DNA of 64,000 nt from Tanypteryx hageni (lineage: Eukaryota > Arthropoda > Insecta > Odonata > Petaluridae). Of the stretch, positions 13,601-23,448 are shown piece by piece. The stretch is taken from contig CM054116.1 of the NCBI GenBank assembly GCA_028673005.1, forward strand, positions 70,259,315 to 70,323,314. Reading direction: 5' to 3'. How positions within the stretch are numbered: the first letter of the stretch is position 1; each line of letters opens with the position of its first letter. Made by a program: the position numbers and the translations under genes. A model generated the notes under the pieces. The model was not told the DNA's origin, did not search any database, and saw nothing but the letters and a program-made list of their open reading frames with translations.

Positions 13601-13976
13601 ACGGTGAGAACGTTTCCGAACAATCACCCCTCTTTTATTCGCTTCGGTCGATCCCGACTACGAAGCAACCGCTCCGAATATGACGTCACGAATTGGGATA
13701 ACGCCAAGTTTGGTTGACTGACGGACGCGTCCGCGATCTCGCATTTCACCGAAAGCATTATTATCCATTTTCCTCGTTGACAACCAATGAGAGCTTCGAC
13801 CGGAAAAAAACAAACAATGATAGAGTTTCGAGACATCGTTTGCAGAGGCCGTGACCTTGATTCGCGCGCTTTTTTTTCGCCGCGCGGCATCCATTGTGAG
13901 ATGTCATACGCATCGAAATCGGAGCAATAACAATCCTCGACTTTCTCTTCGTAAGCATATGTGCACAGAGCGACAC
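10623..13976. other. AT-rich unannotated interval
   Basis: Apart from the hammerhead-like motif at 11.1 kb and a short GA tract (about 11466-11536), I see no gene or complete element. A GC-rich patch at about 12805-12955, ending CAGCTGCGCCCGT, resembles decayed hAT termini but no paired end was found. Confidence 0.4.
11098..11160 (+). repeat. Hammerhead-like repeat, copy H1
   Basis: ACCACTGAGAATGGCT is followed after a short spacer by AACCGAAACGCGC. The first box (11103-11109) has one order change from the hammerhead CTGANGA; the GAAA box is at 11126-11129. Downstream CAGTTTT and TGGCTAATGGG align with the copies at 19.7 and 36.65 kb, so this is one member of a dispersed family and not a chance motif. 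Self-cleavage is unlikely because the first box is mutated. Confidence 0.5.
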
Positions 13977-14396
13977 GGAGAGGGAGAGAATTGGATTAAC
14001 ATAGAGGAACAGAGAGAAAGATAGAGAGAGAGAGAGAGAAAGATAGAGAGAGAGAGAAAGATAGAGAGAGAGAGAAAGATAGAGAGAGAGAGAAAGATAG
14101 AGAGAGAGAGAGAAAGTGTGAGGGAGAGAACGGGTGAGGGAGAGCAAGGGTAAGTGAGGGAGAGCAAGGGTAAGTGAGGGAGAGCAAGGGTGAGGGAGAG
14201 CAAGGGTAAATGAGGGAGAGAAAGGGTGAGGGAGAGCAAGGGTAAGTGAGGGAGAGAAAGGGTGAGGGAGAGCAAGGGTAAGTGAGGGAGAGAAAGGGTG
14301 AGGGAGAGCAAGGGTAAGTGAGGGAGAGAAAGGGTGAGGGAGAGCAAGGGTAAGTGAGGGAGAGAAAGGGTAAGCGATGGAAAGAAAGAGAAAGAT
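13977..14396 (+). repeat. GA satellite with 18-bp and 36-bp registers
   Basis: The left part repeats GAGAGAGAGAAAGATAGA units. The right part repeats a 36-bp compound unit made of two halves, GTGAGGGAGAGAAAGG and GTGAGGGAGAGCAAGGGTAA. The purine strand is the plus strand. The array runs into AGATAGATAATCG, the tail of the minus-strand retroelement copy that starts here. The Leu/Ser/Pro open frames on the minus strand are repeat translations. Confidence 0.93.
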
Positions 14397-14660
14397 AGAT
14401 AATCGTCTTTATCCGGGCGAAATTTGGACCATAAGGTCCATTCTTACATTTAACCCTTCGTCAATATCATGAATATTAAAAATTAAAGTACTACAATGAA
14501 GAGTATATAAAATATACAAAACAAAAAGATATAAGTGAAGACAGATTTAGGTTTGTGGGGAAAACCAAGGTAAAAACAGATTTGTTCTTCCTAGTAAAAC
14601 CCACGCAGGAAAACACCTACATAAAAGGGAGGTGTGAAAAACCTGCGAAAACCCTACATA
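14394..14660 (-). mobile_element. Retroelement 3' portion (copy A1)
   Basis: On the minus strand about 265 bp align to 34.66-34.93 kb (+). Shared blocks in order are GTTTTCCTGC, GGGTTTTACT, GGTTTTCCCCACAAA, GACGAAGGGTTAAATGTAAG, then a hairpin of GACC, loop TTAT, GGTC (14427-14438), then AATTTCGCCC, ATAAAGACGATTATC and a short ATCT tail. No coding capacity is visible. The structured 3' end and tandem tail indicate target-primed retrotransposition of a SINE or a truncated LINE. Confidence 0.75.
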
Positions 14661-14858
14661 GTGTATATATTACAATGGAAAACTACAACAGAATATATAA
14701 AACAGTAAGTAAATCGTAAATACAGCATCGCTGTAAACCGTCACAAATATACATATAAAGACATTCAAGTAATATACACATGAAATAAATAAACATAAAT
14801 AGACAAAATATAGATAGAAATACATTAATTATACATAAAATATACATGAAAAATACAT

Positions 14859-14968
14859 GGAAAGAGGGAGGTGGGGAGAGAGGAGAGATGGGGAATAAAG
14901 GGAGGAAGAGAAGAGAAAAGAGTTGGGAGAGGGATAATAGGGAGGGAGGCGGGGGAGATAGGTAGATA
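14859..14968 (+). repeat. Short polypurine tract abutting a retroelement tail
   Basis: A 100-bp GA-rich tract on the plus strand ends with GATAGGTAGATAAACG, the tail of the minus-strand copy D1. Confidence 0.8.
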
Positions 14969-15060
14969 AACGACTTTATTGGGGCGAAGTTGAGACTAGA
15001 CAGTCTCTTCTTCCATCTAATCGTGGCAATTACAAACAAGAGGAAACCAACGAAAATTAT
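14957..15060 (-). mobile_element. Retroelement 3' tail, variant (copy D1)
   Basis: On the minus strand: GACT, loop GTCT, AGTC (14994-15005), then TCAACTTCGCCCCAATAAAG and a GTTTATCTACC tail. The layout matches copies A1-A3, but the stem bases differ (GACT/AGTC, not GACC/GGTC) and remain complementary. It shares CCCCAATAAAG with copy D2 at 25.3 kb. Confidence 0.7.
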
Positions 15061-15123
15061 TGCATAAAAGAAGACGCTACATAAACACAACGCCGAGTCA
15101 GCATTATTGGAAATGAAAAAATA

Positions 15124-15210
15124 TGGAGGGAGGGAGGGGGAGATCAAGTGGGGGGAGGAGGAGGAGAGAGCAGAGGGAGATAGTTGGAGAGGAAGAGAGG
15201 AAGAAAGAGG
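15124..15210 (+). repeat. Polypurine tract
   Basis: GA-rich tract between the D1 retroelement tail and the MITE at 15215. Confidence 0.8.
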
Positions 15211-15214
15211 AATA

Positions 15215-15405
15215 CAGTCAAACCCCGATTTAGCGCCACCGTTTGTCCATCACTGACACTGACGCTAAAGAGGGGGTGGCGGTAATCGAGGAATATGCTT
15301 CCTCCGTGTAATCATAAGATGGAAGCTCAGTTCACAACGATTCGTGGGCGATTTGCAGGGGTGGCACTATACAGTGGGGGGAGGGGATAAATCGGGGTCT
15401 GACTG
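15215..15405. mobile_element. 191-bp TA-flanked MITE (Tc1/mariner, Tigger-like)
   Basis: The left end is CAGTCAAACCCCGATTTAGC. The right end read in reverse complement is CAGTCAGACCCCGATTTATC, so the termini match at nearly every position over 20 bp. TA dinucleotides flank both ends (15213-15214 and 15406-15407), the expected target duplication of the Tc1/mariner superfamily. There is no transposase, so this is non-autonomous. High terminal similarity suggests fairly recent activity. Confidence 0.85.
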
Positions 15406-16019
15406 TATATGAGTGAAATAGGAGTAACCGATGGAAATATAAGAAGACAACTGAAAATAACAGAAACGCAAGAAAAATCTGGATAGAAAAGGAGAAAGAC
15501 AAAACGGGAAAGAAAAAGAATGGCGGATGGAGGAGGAGGAAGAAAAACATTAGTTGGAGAGTGAGAGGTCGAGCTAATGTAAGCGCAGCGGGATTTTTGC
15601 CGCGGAGCGCCAACGGGGAATTCTTCCACATGTGCGTAGAAAAAGGGTGAATAACGCGCGTTGTTAGAGCTGGAGAGGACGTAAAGAGAGAGAGAGAGAG
15701 AGAGAGAGAGCGCGCTTGGCAGCATCTCTCCTCCCTCCCCTCCCGTATCCCTCTCATCATCCTCACCCGCGACCGCACCACTATAATATGGCGGGTAAAC
15801 TATAACAGCGGGGGGCCTCTCAGTAAACGCGGCCCGAGGTCTCACTGACCTTGGTAATGAAAAATAGGATGAGGGGTTCTTTGGAGCCAGCGACCCAATG
15901 CGCATTGAAAAAGGCACAGAGGGCACGAGCTCGGCGGCACAAGTGCGCCAACGCAATGCACGTACGTGCATATATACGCCGCGCACTTCAGACGTTGCCG
16001 AAGCGGTTAGCGGCAAAGA

Positions 16020-16672
16020 GATGTGGAGAGGGAAGAGAGGTGGAGAGGAAAGAGAGGTGGAGAGGGAAGAGAGGTGGAGAGGGAAGAGAGGGGGGGAAAG
16101 GGAAGAGAGGGGGGAGGGGGAAAGGGAAGAGAGGTGGAGAGGGAAGAGAGGGGGAGAGGGAAGAGAGGGGGAGATGGAAGAGAGGTGGAGAGGGAAGAGA
16201 GGTGGAGAGGGAAGAGAGGGGGAGAGGGAAGAGAGGTGGAGAGGGAAGAGAGGTGGAGAGGGAAGAGAGGTGGAGAGGGAAGAGAGGTGGAGAGGGAAGA
16301 GAGGGGGAGAGGGAAGAGAGGTGGAGAGGGAAGAGAGGTGGAGAGGGAAGAGAGGGGGGGAAAGGGAAGAGAGGTGGAGAGGGAAGAGAGGGGGAGAGGG
16401 AAGAGAGGGGGAGATGGAAGAGAGGTGGAGAGGGAAGAGAGGTGGAGAGGGAAGAGAGGGGGAGAGGGAAGAGAGGGGGAGATGGAAGAGAGGTGGAGAG
16501 GGAAGAGAGGTGGAGAGGGAAGAGAGGGGGAGAGGGAAGAGAGGTGGAGAGGAAAGAGAGGTGGAGAGGAAAGAGGTGGAGAGGGAAGAGAGGTGGAGAG
16601 GGTGGAGAGGGAAGAGAGGTGGAGAGGAAAGAGAGGGGGAGAGAAAGGGAGGCAAAGAAAGAGAGAGAGGTT
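16020..16672 (+). repeat. 17-bp-unit purine minisatellite
   Basis: About 38 copies of a 17-bp unit, GAGAGGTGGAGAGGGAA, with a common variant in which T is replaced by G. The two variants alternate in blocks that recur (for example around 16140-16200 and 16380-16440), which suggests segmental duplication inside the array. A 17-bp period shifts frame on each copy, so the 200-440-codon open frames on both strands cycle through Arg/Glu/Gly or Ser/Pro/Leu and are artefacts. Confidence 0.95.
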
Positions 16673-16792
16673 AATGTGAAAATTAAACTCTTCGAAAAAA
16701 TAACGGGACGTTTTGTTAAGGAGACGCTCGCTCGCTTTGAAAGAGCGTTTATTTAACATTACTCCAATTACTCTACTAAAATATGTTCCGAA

Positions 16793-16831
16793 CCTCAACC
16801 TCGTAATTGCAACGCAATTACGAGGTTGAGG
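16793..16831. repeat. Perfect inverted repeat, 18-bp arms, 3-nt loop
   Basis: CCTCAACCTCGTAATTGC (16793-16810) is followed by AAC and then its exact reverse complement (16814-16831). It stands alone in AT-rich DNA just right of the 17-bp minisatellite. It could be a hairpin end of a lost element or a recent palindromic duplication. Confidence 0.85.
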
Positions 16832-17036
16832 AAGAAACTGCATTATGCAAAGAAATATCAGTTATTATTTTTTAGATTTATAAGAAATATTATAATAACT
16901 TGTCGAATGGTCGATTCCTGTAAGTATTTCTAGTATCCTCGAGGCTCAGTATCTAGTAAACTATTCGTACTATAGGTGCAGTTTTTGTACCAGGAGTTTT
17001 AAAATTCCGTGCTTGGTTATGTTTATCACCTAAATT

Positions 17037-17607
17037 CAGGAGCGTGATTATGAGGGCGCAAAGGGATGCCGCCGCGCCCGGGCCCTGAACCTGACGGTGC
17101 CCAGGTCCAATTTATCTATGCGTCGTGTGTCAATATGCAATTATTACGAAAAGAACGACTGTTATACTTATATAAAAGTATAACATTTTAAATTAAAATT
17201 TCTTAGCGCCGCAAATTGAAAACTACAAAATTGTCAAAAAGAAAATCTGTATTAGCCTTAAATTTATCCCTCTCAGATACGAAGAAAATAATGTTTTTAT
17301 TGAAAAAAAGACAAGAAAATGTCAAGGCAAGAAGTTTTGTTTTTTTCCGTCCATTTATTTCTTAGTTTTTGTTTCCGTCTCAATGCTATGCTTTTATTTT
17401 AAGATGTTTTGCGAGCAAAGTAATAATAATAACAGTTATTTTCTTTTATTCTTAAAAACAGTTTATTTCGAACATCTGTCAGTCATTTATTAGGTCCGTT
17501 ATCCACAGCAAGCGGAGTTGTGGAGCTACAGTTACTGCGCGATGTGTGCATGGGAGACCCATTCTGCCTAGGTTGCGCCCGGGCCATCAGAAACCTAGTT
17601 ACGCCCG
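17037..17607. mobile_element. Probable hAT-type non-autonomous element, 571 bp
   Basis: The left end CAGGAGCGTGATTATGAG resembles the reverse complement of the right end (CGGGCGTAACTAGG). GCCCGGGCGC-type strings lie just inside both ends. Candidate 8-bp target duplications are CCTAAATT (17029-17036) and TCTAAATG (17608-17615), 6 of 8 identical. The interior is AT-rich with no transposase. Divergence of the ends points to an old copy. Confidence 0.5.
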
Positions 17608-17671
17608 TCTAAATGCATAGGCTCGACAACAGGGACAGATATGCTACTACATGTACAAACCATAGAATATA

Positions 17672-17891
17672 AGGTGTTTCAAAAGTCGTGCAACTCTGTA
17701 TATTTCACTGTAATATCTACACATCCGTTATAGTTTAAAGTGGATATGGAAATGAGTGATCACTTCCAACACTTGCTATGCTATGACATGGATGTGGAGG
17801 TAATGTACAACTGAGGTATAATGTATGATGTACAACTGATGTGTAGATATTAGAGTGAAATATACAGGGCTGCGCGTCTTTTACAAGCGTC
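17672..17891. mobile_element. 220-bp MITE with long terminal inverted repeats
   Basis: The two ends are inverted copies of each other over about 55 bp and share the block CTGTATATTTCACT and, further in, TAATATCTACACATC. Both flanks carry ATATA (17667-17671 and 17892-17896), compatible with a target duplication of 2-5 bp. The class is uncertain; no TTAA is present, which argues against piggyBac. There is no coding capacity. Confidence 0.75.
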
Positions 17892-17896
17892 ATATA

Positions 17897-18380
17897 AGAG
17901 ATAACTTTCAAATCGCTATATAGTTTTAGGAACTTGGGAAATACAATTACGGAAGAGCTTTTGTTACCGAGTAATATAAGGAAAAAGGGTCTAAAACAGG
18001 AAAAAATCACGTTACGTAATAAATGGACTGTCTCCTTCAAAGTGTATTTAACCTTTCTTTTAAACTGTTTTAAATAGATGTTAGAAACACATCTAACAGT
18101 GTTCACTATTTTGAAAAAGGAAAATAAAAACAGATTTTTGTGTATTACGTTTTTCATTATTATTTCACCTTTCATTCATTTATACTCAAACGTTTCAAAA
18201 ATAGGCTTTACGAGAGACATAAGCGAAATGTAAGGAAAAGGTATTTTACATCTCGAGGCATAAATATAAGAACTTTTTAAATTTTCAAATTTTCTTCTTC
18301 GGAAAAATAATACTTAAACTTAATTTTTCTAAAACTAAGAGCTTCTTAAATACAAAAGGCACGCCCCTCGTTAAGAGTAA
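17897..18380. other. AT-rich unannotated interval
   Basis: No element or gene recognised. A 146-codon open frame on the minus strand (17735-18175) overlaps the MITE and low-complexity AT sequence and is not supported. Confidence 0.4.
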
Positions 18381-19298
18381 TGTACAATATCACTATTTCT
18401 TACTTATGTTAACGACCTTCCGAATAACATTAATTCAAGGATTCGTCTATTTGCGGATGATTGTATTATATATAGGCAAATAAAAAGTGAGGTAGACCGG
18501 GAAATGTTACAAGAGGATATCGAAAAGTTAGAAGCTTGGATTAGGATAAACAAAATGAGTGTAAATATTAACAAAAGCAAACACGTTACGTTCTCAAACA
18601 AAAGACTAATAAGTGAGCGCAGATACAACCTACACGGCGAAATGGTACCAAAACATGATTGCTGCAAGTATTTAGGCGTCCACGTAGCAAAAGATCTAGG
18701 ATGGGATAGGCATATTGACAGTATTATAGGAAAAGCATATAAAAACCTACATTATGTTATGCGAAATCTTAAAGGAAGTAGTAGGGCTGCGAAGGAAAAG
18801 GCGTACAAAACTATAGACAGACCAATATTAGAATACGCGACGAATGTATGGGATCCGCATGGGATAGGTCAAAAAAGGAAAATAGAGAAAGTTCAGAGGA
18901 AAGCTGCGAGATATGTGCTAGGCAGGTTTAAAAAGGAAGACAGCGTCACAGAAATGTTGAAAATTCTGGATTGGGAATCATTAGAAAATAGGAGACGAAT
19001 TAACAGATTAGGGGGACTGTACCAGGCATACAGCAATAATGAAGCATGGGAAGACTTAAGAAGTAGAATGCAGGTGCCGAATTTTTTAGGGAAAAATAGC
19101 CATAAATTTAAAATTAAACTTAGGCCGCAGAAAAAAAATACAGCAAAGTATTCGTTTCTAAACAGGGGAATCAGCGAGTGGAACAAGTTACCTGAAGTGC
19201 TCTTCAAGCCCTTAACAAAGGACGCAAAACATTTTAAATGTAAAGTTAGCTCATATATGCATGGTAAAAATAAGACGAACTGTGAGGTGGAATATTAG
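18381..19298 (+). pseudogene. 5'-truncated non-LTR retrotransposon reverse transcriptase (CR1/L2/jockey-like)
   Basis: Open frame of about 305 codons that covers only the C-terminal part of a reverse transcriptase. It enters the conserved LFLTYVNDLP segment and then FADDC (18450-18464), the catalytic Asp-Asp box (motif C). Next come the NINKSKHVTFSNK and KYLGVHVAKDLGW segments (motifs D/E), RPILEYATNVWDPH, KVQRKAARYVLGRF and the C-terminal GISEWNKLP box that LINEs of the CR1/L2/jockey groups carry. Endonuclease and N-terminal palm/fingers are absent, so it cannot be active. Truncation falls at about 18381-18395, the usual result of incomplete target-primed reverse transcription. The frame is otherwise free of stops and frameshifts, so the insertion is probably not very old. 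An internal ATG is at 18504 but no initiation is expected there. Confidence 0.9.
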
Positions 19299-19629
19299 TA
19301 ATATCCATATGTATGTAACTGTGCCTAAGTGCAGGAAAAGTAAGGGATTGCTTGGAAGGGTGAAGTACGGTGGGGACTTCGTGGGCCCCGTGACCGCTAC
19401 GGTAGCCGTGAAGGCCTTCCATGAACCCACGAAAATCCGCACTCTATGCACTGATTGTAATTAGTTTGAAATTGTATATTGTTAAATATTTTTAAATATA
19501 TTTTAATATTTCTAATATAATTTATGAGGACTTTATTTATAAAATTGGAATTTTAGAATTATATACTATGTTTTCCTTGCCACCTGGCCGGCTGGCCAAA
19601 TTGCAATGTTTTTAAATAAATAAATAAAA
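18381..19629 (+). mobile_element. CR1/L2-like LINE, 5'-truncated, with 3' UTR and AAAT tail
   Basis: Contains the reverse-transcriptase remnant, a 330-bp 3' UTR and a tail of AAAT repeats ending at about 19629. Just before the tail is a hairpin: TGGCC (19585-19589), loop GGCT, GGCCA (19594-19598), then AATTGCAATG and the A-rich tail. A terminal hairpin plus short tandem tail is typical of L2/CR1 groups. The arrangement parallels the 3' ends at 14.4, 15.0, 25.3, 34.9 and 53.5 kb, which suggests a related reverse transcriptase (inference). Confidence 0.8.
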
Positions 19630-19727
19630 ATTAATTATCGAGTCTACCTTATGGCTAGAATCCAATCTATGATCAAAATAAAACCTAAATCCGTAAAATG
19701 GTTGGCTGAGAAGTCATAATTAGCGAA

Positions 19728-19830
19728 CGACCACTGAGTGCGGCTGCTTTATTGCTGAAATGCGCGCCAAGTTTTTTCAAACCACTCGTGGTTACAGGAG
19801 TTATCTTGATCATCAATTGAGAGCAATTCT
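19728..19830 (+). repeat. Hammerhead-like repeat, copy H2
   Basis: CGACCACTGAGTGCGGCTG, then TTGCTGAAATGCGC. First box CTGAGTG (19734-19740) is mutated; GAAA is at 19757-19760. Flanking ACGACCACTGA and the downstream GGTTACAGGAGTT align with copies at 36.65 and 42.05 kb. Confidence 0.5.
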
Positions 19831-20385
19831 TGTTAAACCATCAGCTTTTACATTGCCCGCTGGATAGGTAGTCGTCTAGAACACTTTAAAGCAGCCGCTT
19901 AGCTGGAAAAACGAACTCCATACTCGTGGACGCATTGCCAACAAAAAGAAGAGTTACACTCCAGTTTACGACTCGAAACACTTACAACTACCACTCGAAA
20001 AGAAACACTCGGTATTTCTAAAGAAATATGACGGCGCGAAATTTTAATTCGTTCTGCGCCTTTCACTCCGGACGAAATTTTTTTAACGACAATAATCTTC
20101 CTTTTAATGTTTCCGAATACCCCATTAGTCCAAAAAAAGAACGCCATAGCATAGGGCTGACATCATGCACGACGGTTTAAAAAACATCCTAACTCACGGG
20201 GAATTTTATCGCGAACCGCGTGGACCAATAAACGGGCAATCCGCGCCATTAAAATGCGACGTACACGCAACGCAACCGCCGTTAAAAAAAATAGACGCGG
20301 CGGTCATAGAATTCGCGAAGAGAGAAGGACGAGACATGGAAGAAGTTCAACGATTCGCAGGCACGCGCGTGACTCACCGATAGTG
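19831..20385. other. Unannotated interval
   Basis: Mixed-composition DNA with no identifiable gene or repeat; the small open frames here lack any recognisable motif. Confidence 0.4.
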
Positions 20386-21319
20386 GGAGAGGTAGAAGGT
20401 GGATTGAGAGGAAGAGAAGGGAGAGAAAGCAGAAAAGGAGAAAGGGGAGAGGAATGAGAGGAGAGGAAAGGGAGACAAGTGATGAGATATAAAGAGGAAA
20501 AGGATAGGGGGAGTAAGGAGAGAGAGGTAAGGAGACAGGTCAGAGAGGGAAGGAGGAAAGGAGAGGGAAGGAGGTAAGGGAAGTAGGTGAGAGGGAAGGG
20601 GATGAGAGGGAAGGGGATGAGAGGAGGAAGGAGAGAAATAAGAAAGGGAAGGAGAGAGGTCCGAGGGAAAAGGAGAGAGGTCAGAGGGGAAAGGAGAGAA
20701 GTCAGAGAGGAGAGAAGTCAGAGAGGAAAGGAGAGGCAATAGAGTGAAGGGGAGAGGTAAGGGAGGGAAGAGTACAGGTGAGAGAGGGACGGAGAGAGGT
20801 GACAGAGATAAGAGAGGGAAGGAGAGGTGAGAGAGGGACGGAGAGGGATGAGAGAGGGAAGGAGATAGGCAAGAAAGGGAAAAGAGAGAGGAAAGAGGTG
20901 AGAGAGAGGTGAGAGAGGAGAGGTGAGAGAGGAGAAGTGAGAGAGGAGAAAGGTGAGAGAGATGAGAGGAGGTGAGAGGAGAGAGGTGGTAGAATAGGGA
21001 TAAGAGAGGAAAAAGGGGAGAGGTCAGAGAGGAGAGGTGAGAGAGGAGAGGTGAGAGGAGAAAGGTGAGAGAGATGAGAGGAGGTGAGAGGAGAGAGGTG
21101 GTAGGATAGGGATAAGAGAGGAAAAAGGGGAGAGGTCAGAGAGGAGAGGGAGAGAGAGAGGAAGAGAGGAGAGAAGAGGAAGAGAGAGGAAGAGAGGAGA
21201 GATAGGGAGAGAGGGGAATGGGAGGCGTGAGAGGAAAATGGGGAGAGAGGAGAGGGGAAAAGAGGAGAAAGAGGGAGAGATGAGAGATAGGGAGGAGAGG
21301 GGGAAAGAGAGTAGAGGGG
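20386..21319 (+). repeat. Polypurine satellite, about 0.93 kb
   Basis: GA-only DNA on the plus strand, less regular than the other arrays. A segment of about 100 bp (GAGGTGAGAG, GTGGTAGAATAGGGATAAGA, GGAAAAAGGGGAGAGGTCAG) at about 20965-21035 recurs at 21075-21145 almost unchanged, so part of the array arose by a roughly 110-bp segmental duplication. Confidence 0.92.
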
Positions 21320-21559
21320 ACATCCACACCGGCAGCTACAATGATGGAAGAGATTCGTGAGGAGGTACAGGGTGTTGCGTTAGAGGACCACTCTTTGGCA
21401 CATTACGCGCACGAGAGGGAGGGAGAAAGAGAGGGACGAACAATAACTTCTCTTCTTCTTTAACAAGCCAGAGAGTGGAAAAGTGAACGCCGCCAATGCG
21501 TTGCCGAGGTCCGTGGGCGCGAGAGAGGATCGCGCAGGACTCATGGGCGTGGCACCCCC

Positions 21560-21800
21560 ATGTAGAGAGAGAGAGAGAGAGGGGGTGGGGTGGGGGCGGT
21601 AGGGAGATTGCGAGGGGTGGGTGGCAGAGAGTTGGGTGAAGGGTCTTTACACAAAGTGGTGCGGAGGTTGGAAGAGAGTGGCGGGTGGGTGGGAAAAAAT
21701 AGAGGAAGAGCTCATTATGGGACAGGATGGGCGAGATGGGGGGAGGGGTGGGTGGGGGTGGGTGGGGTTGGGCGAGGGCGAGCGAGGCCAGGGTGGGAGG
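21560..21800 (+). repeat. G-rich low-complexity DNA
   Basis: GGGTGGG-type simple sequence (GGGTGGGGTGGGGG and similar) following a short GA run at about 21563-21582. No defined period. The two Gly-rich open frames here come from the composition. Confidence 0.7.
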
Positions 21801-22029
21801 GGGCGTAAAGACCGAGTTATCAGAAATAGCCTTTGGGTACAAAATGTAATAAAGGTAAGTAAACGAGTTGAAATCGAAAAAAATTAACGCCACCGAAGGA
21901 AGCCGCGGGGGGTTCAGATTTTTAAATCAAACAAGTCCGAAACGTCAAAAGGCTCTCTCGTTCGAAATATTCTGAAAAAAGAGCTCGAATGTATTTTACC
22001 TTCGTATCATGCAGTAAAGCCCGGCTCCA

Positions 22030-22235
22030 TTTGTGTGGTTTGAGGAAACCGCGCAAATTCAGCGTTCCGTCATTCGGAAGGGACTTTAAGCAGTTGGTCC
22101 CCTTGGTGCTTTTCACAAAGAGTAGGCTAATGCCGGCACCGAGTTTCCCTCCTCCCTTCTTTGTGTCCAGTCGATGACAGTGCAAAATGACCATAGCAGT
22201 CGACGCACTTAAAAAATCAACTACTACTACTCATA
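22030..22235 (+). mobile_element. SINE fragment sharing the core of the 61.9 kb SINE
   Basis: The block CCCCTTGGTGCT, AAAGAGTAGGCTAATGCCGG and CACC (22099-22140) matches 61991-62032 with only a few differences, and CCGCGCAA upstream and GTTTCCCT downstream are also shared. The tRNA-like head with A and B boxes is missing, so this is a 5'-truncated or head-swapped copy. It ends near the CTACTACTACT run at about 22220-22231. Confidence 0.7.
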
Positions 22236-22239
22236 CAAT

Positions 22240-23263
22240 AAACGTAAATTAAAGCGATAAAAAAGATCCTTTCACAAAGATAAGTATATCAACGGGTATC
22301 CCGGTCAGAACATTCTAAAAATACGCTTACATGTAACTTGACCTTCGTATCATCAAACAAAACTCATTCACCTCACCCGGCGAAATTAGAAAATTAGAAC
22401 GACCAAGAAATAAATTTTAGTCAACGATGATTAAGAAAAAATCCCACTTTAAAACTTAAAGGATACCTCCGCCACGGTGAGGAAATAAATGTTGAACCCC
22501 TGAACGTAAAGTCAAACAATTTCTTTTCCAACGAAACCCCTACTTCGACTGAACCAACCATATACTATATCCTGGCAAAGGGAAGGGAGGAGACGGCTTG
22601 ATAAAAATCGAGAGATGGACAGCGTGGCAACACGGAGGGCCACAAGGTGGTCGTCATCCTACGCGTGGGGAAAATTGAGGATTATCACGACAAAGGTTTT
22701 TGGGGAGCGAAGCCGAGATAATGAAACGTTGGATGGAAAGCTGAGGGGTGAGGAAGGGAAGAGAGAAAGAAAACGGGGGCGAGGAAAATATATAAAGGGG
22801 GCGGGAGATCGGGTGGCTTGACGTGGAAAGAAGCGAGGAAATTGAGAGAGCGAGAAAGAGGCTAGGGCAAGAGGGTGAAGGGAGTCGACCACGACGCTCA
22901 TCCCTGTTTATTCACACCCTTTGAACAAACAAAGCTCCTCTTATTCTCACCCGCTCCTCGCCACCATCCCCGCAAAAGAACGTGGACCCTAAAGAGGAGG
23001 TGGAGGGGAAAGAAACTGCACCGTGCTTAATTATTCCTTCGTCTCTCCATTTATCGCGAACCGAGGCATTTCTTTCGGACTCGAGGACTGATCGGGACGA
23101 AGATTAAAACGCCGAGTTGCGGCAGAAATCCCGAAGCCTTGAATAATTTCCGACGCTCGCGTGTCTCGATCGATATTTCTGAAGAAACGAATCTTCCGTT
23201 CACGTTTTCGTTTCGATGGCCTTCTCTGCAGTTATGAAGACAAGTTAAATTCCGTATTAAATA
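22240..23263. other. Unannotated interval
   Basis: AT-rich left part and a CpG- and G-rich part at about 22580-22890. ATATATAAAGGGGGCGGG at about 22788 resembles a TATA box beside a GC box but no transcript evidence follows. No gene recognised. Confidence 0.35.
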
Positions 23264-23448
23264 TGGTGTAACCTCGATAGATCGAGTGCGGCATATAACG
23301 AGAACTTCATTACAGCGAGCGAAAACACTGTCACCGTCAATATCTTAACGTTCAATATACGGAATTTAATTTTCTAATATTACGAGCACTCGTTAGAATG
23401 AGTATTTATACGAGTTTTATAAATTTTCACAACATCGAGGTGTCACTG
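23264..23448 (-). mobile_element. Tigger/pogo-like MITE, degenerate, about 185 bp
   Basis: The right end in reverse complement is CAGTGACACCTCGATGTTGT; the left end is TGGTGTAACCTCGAT, matching at 11 of 15 positions. The interior aligns in reverse complement with 8.49-8.61 kb. A TA precedes the left end but not the right, so one boundary has eroded. Confidence 0.6.
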
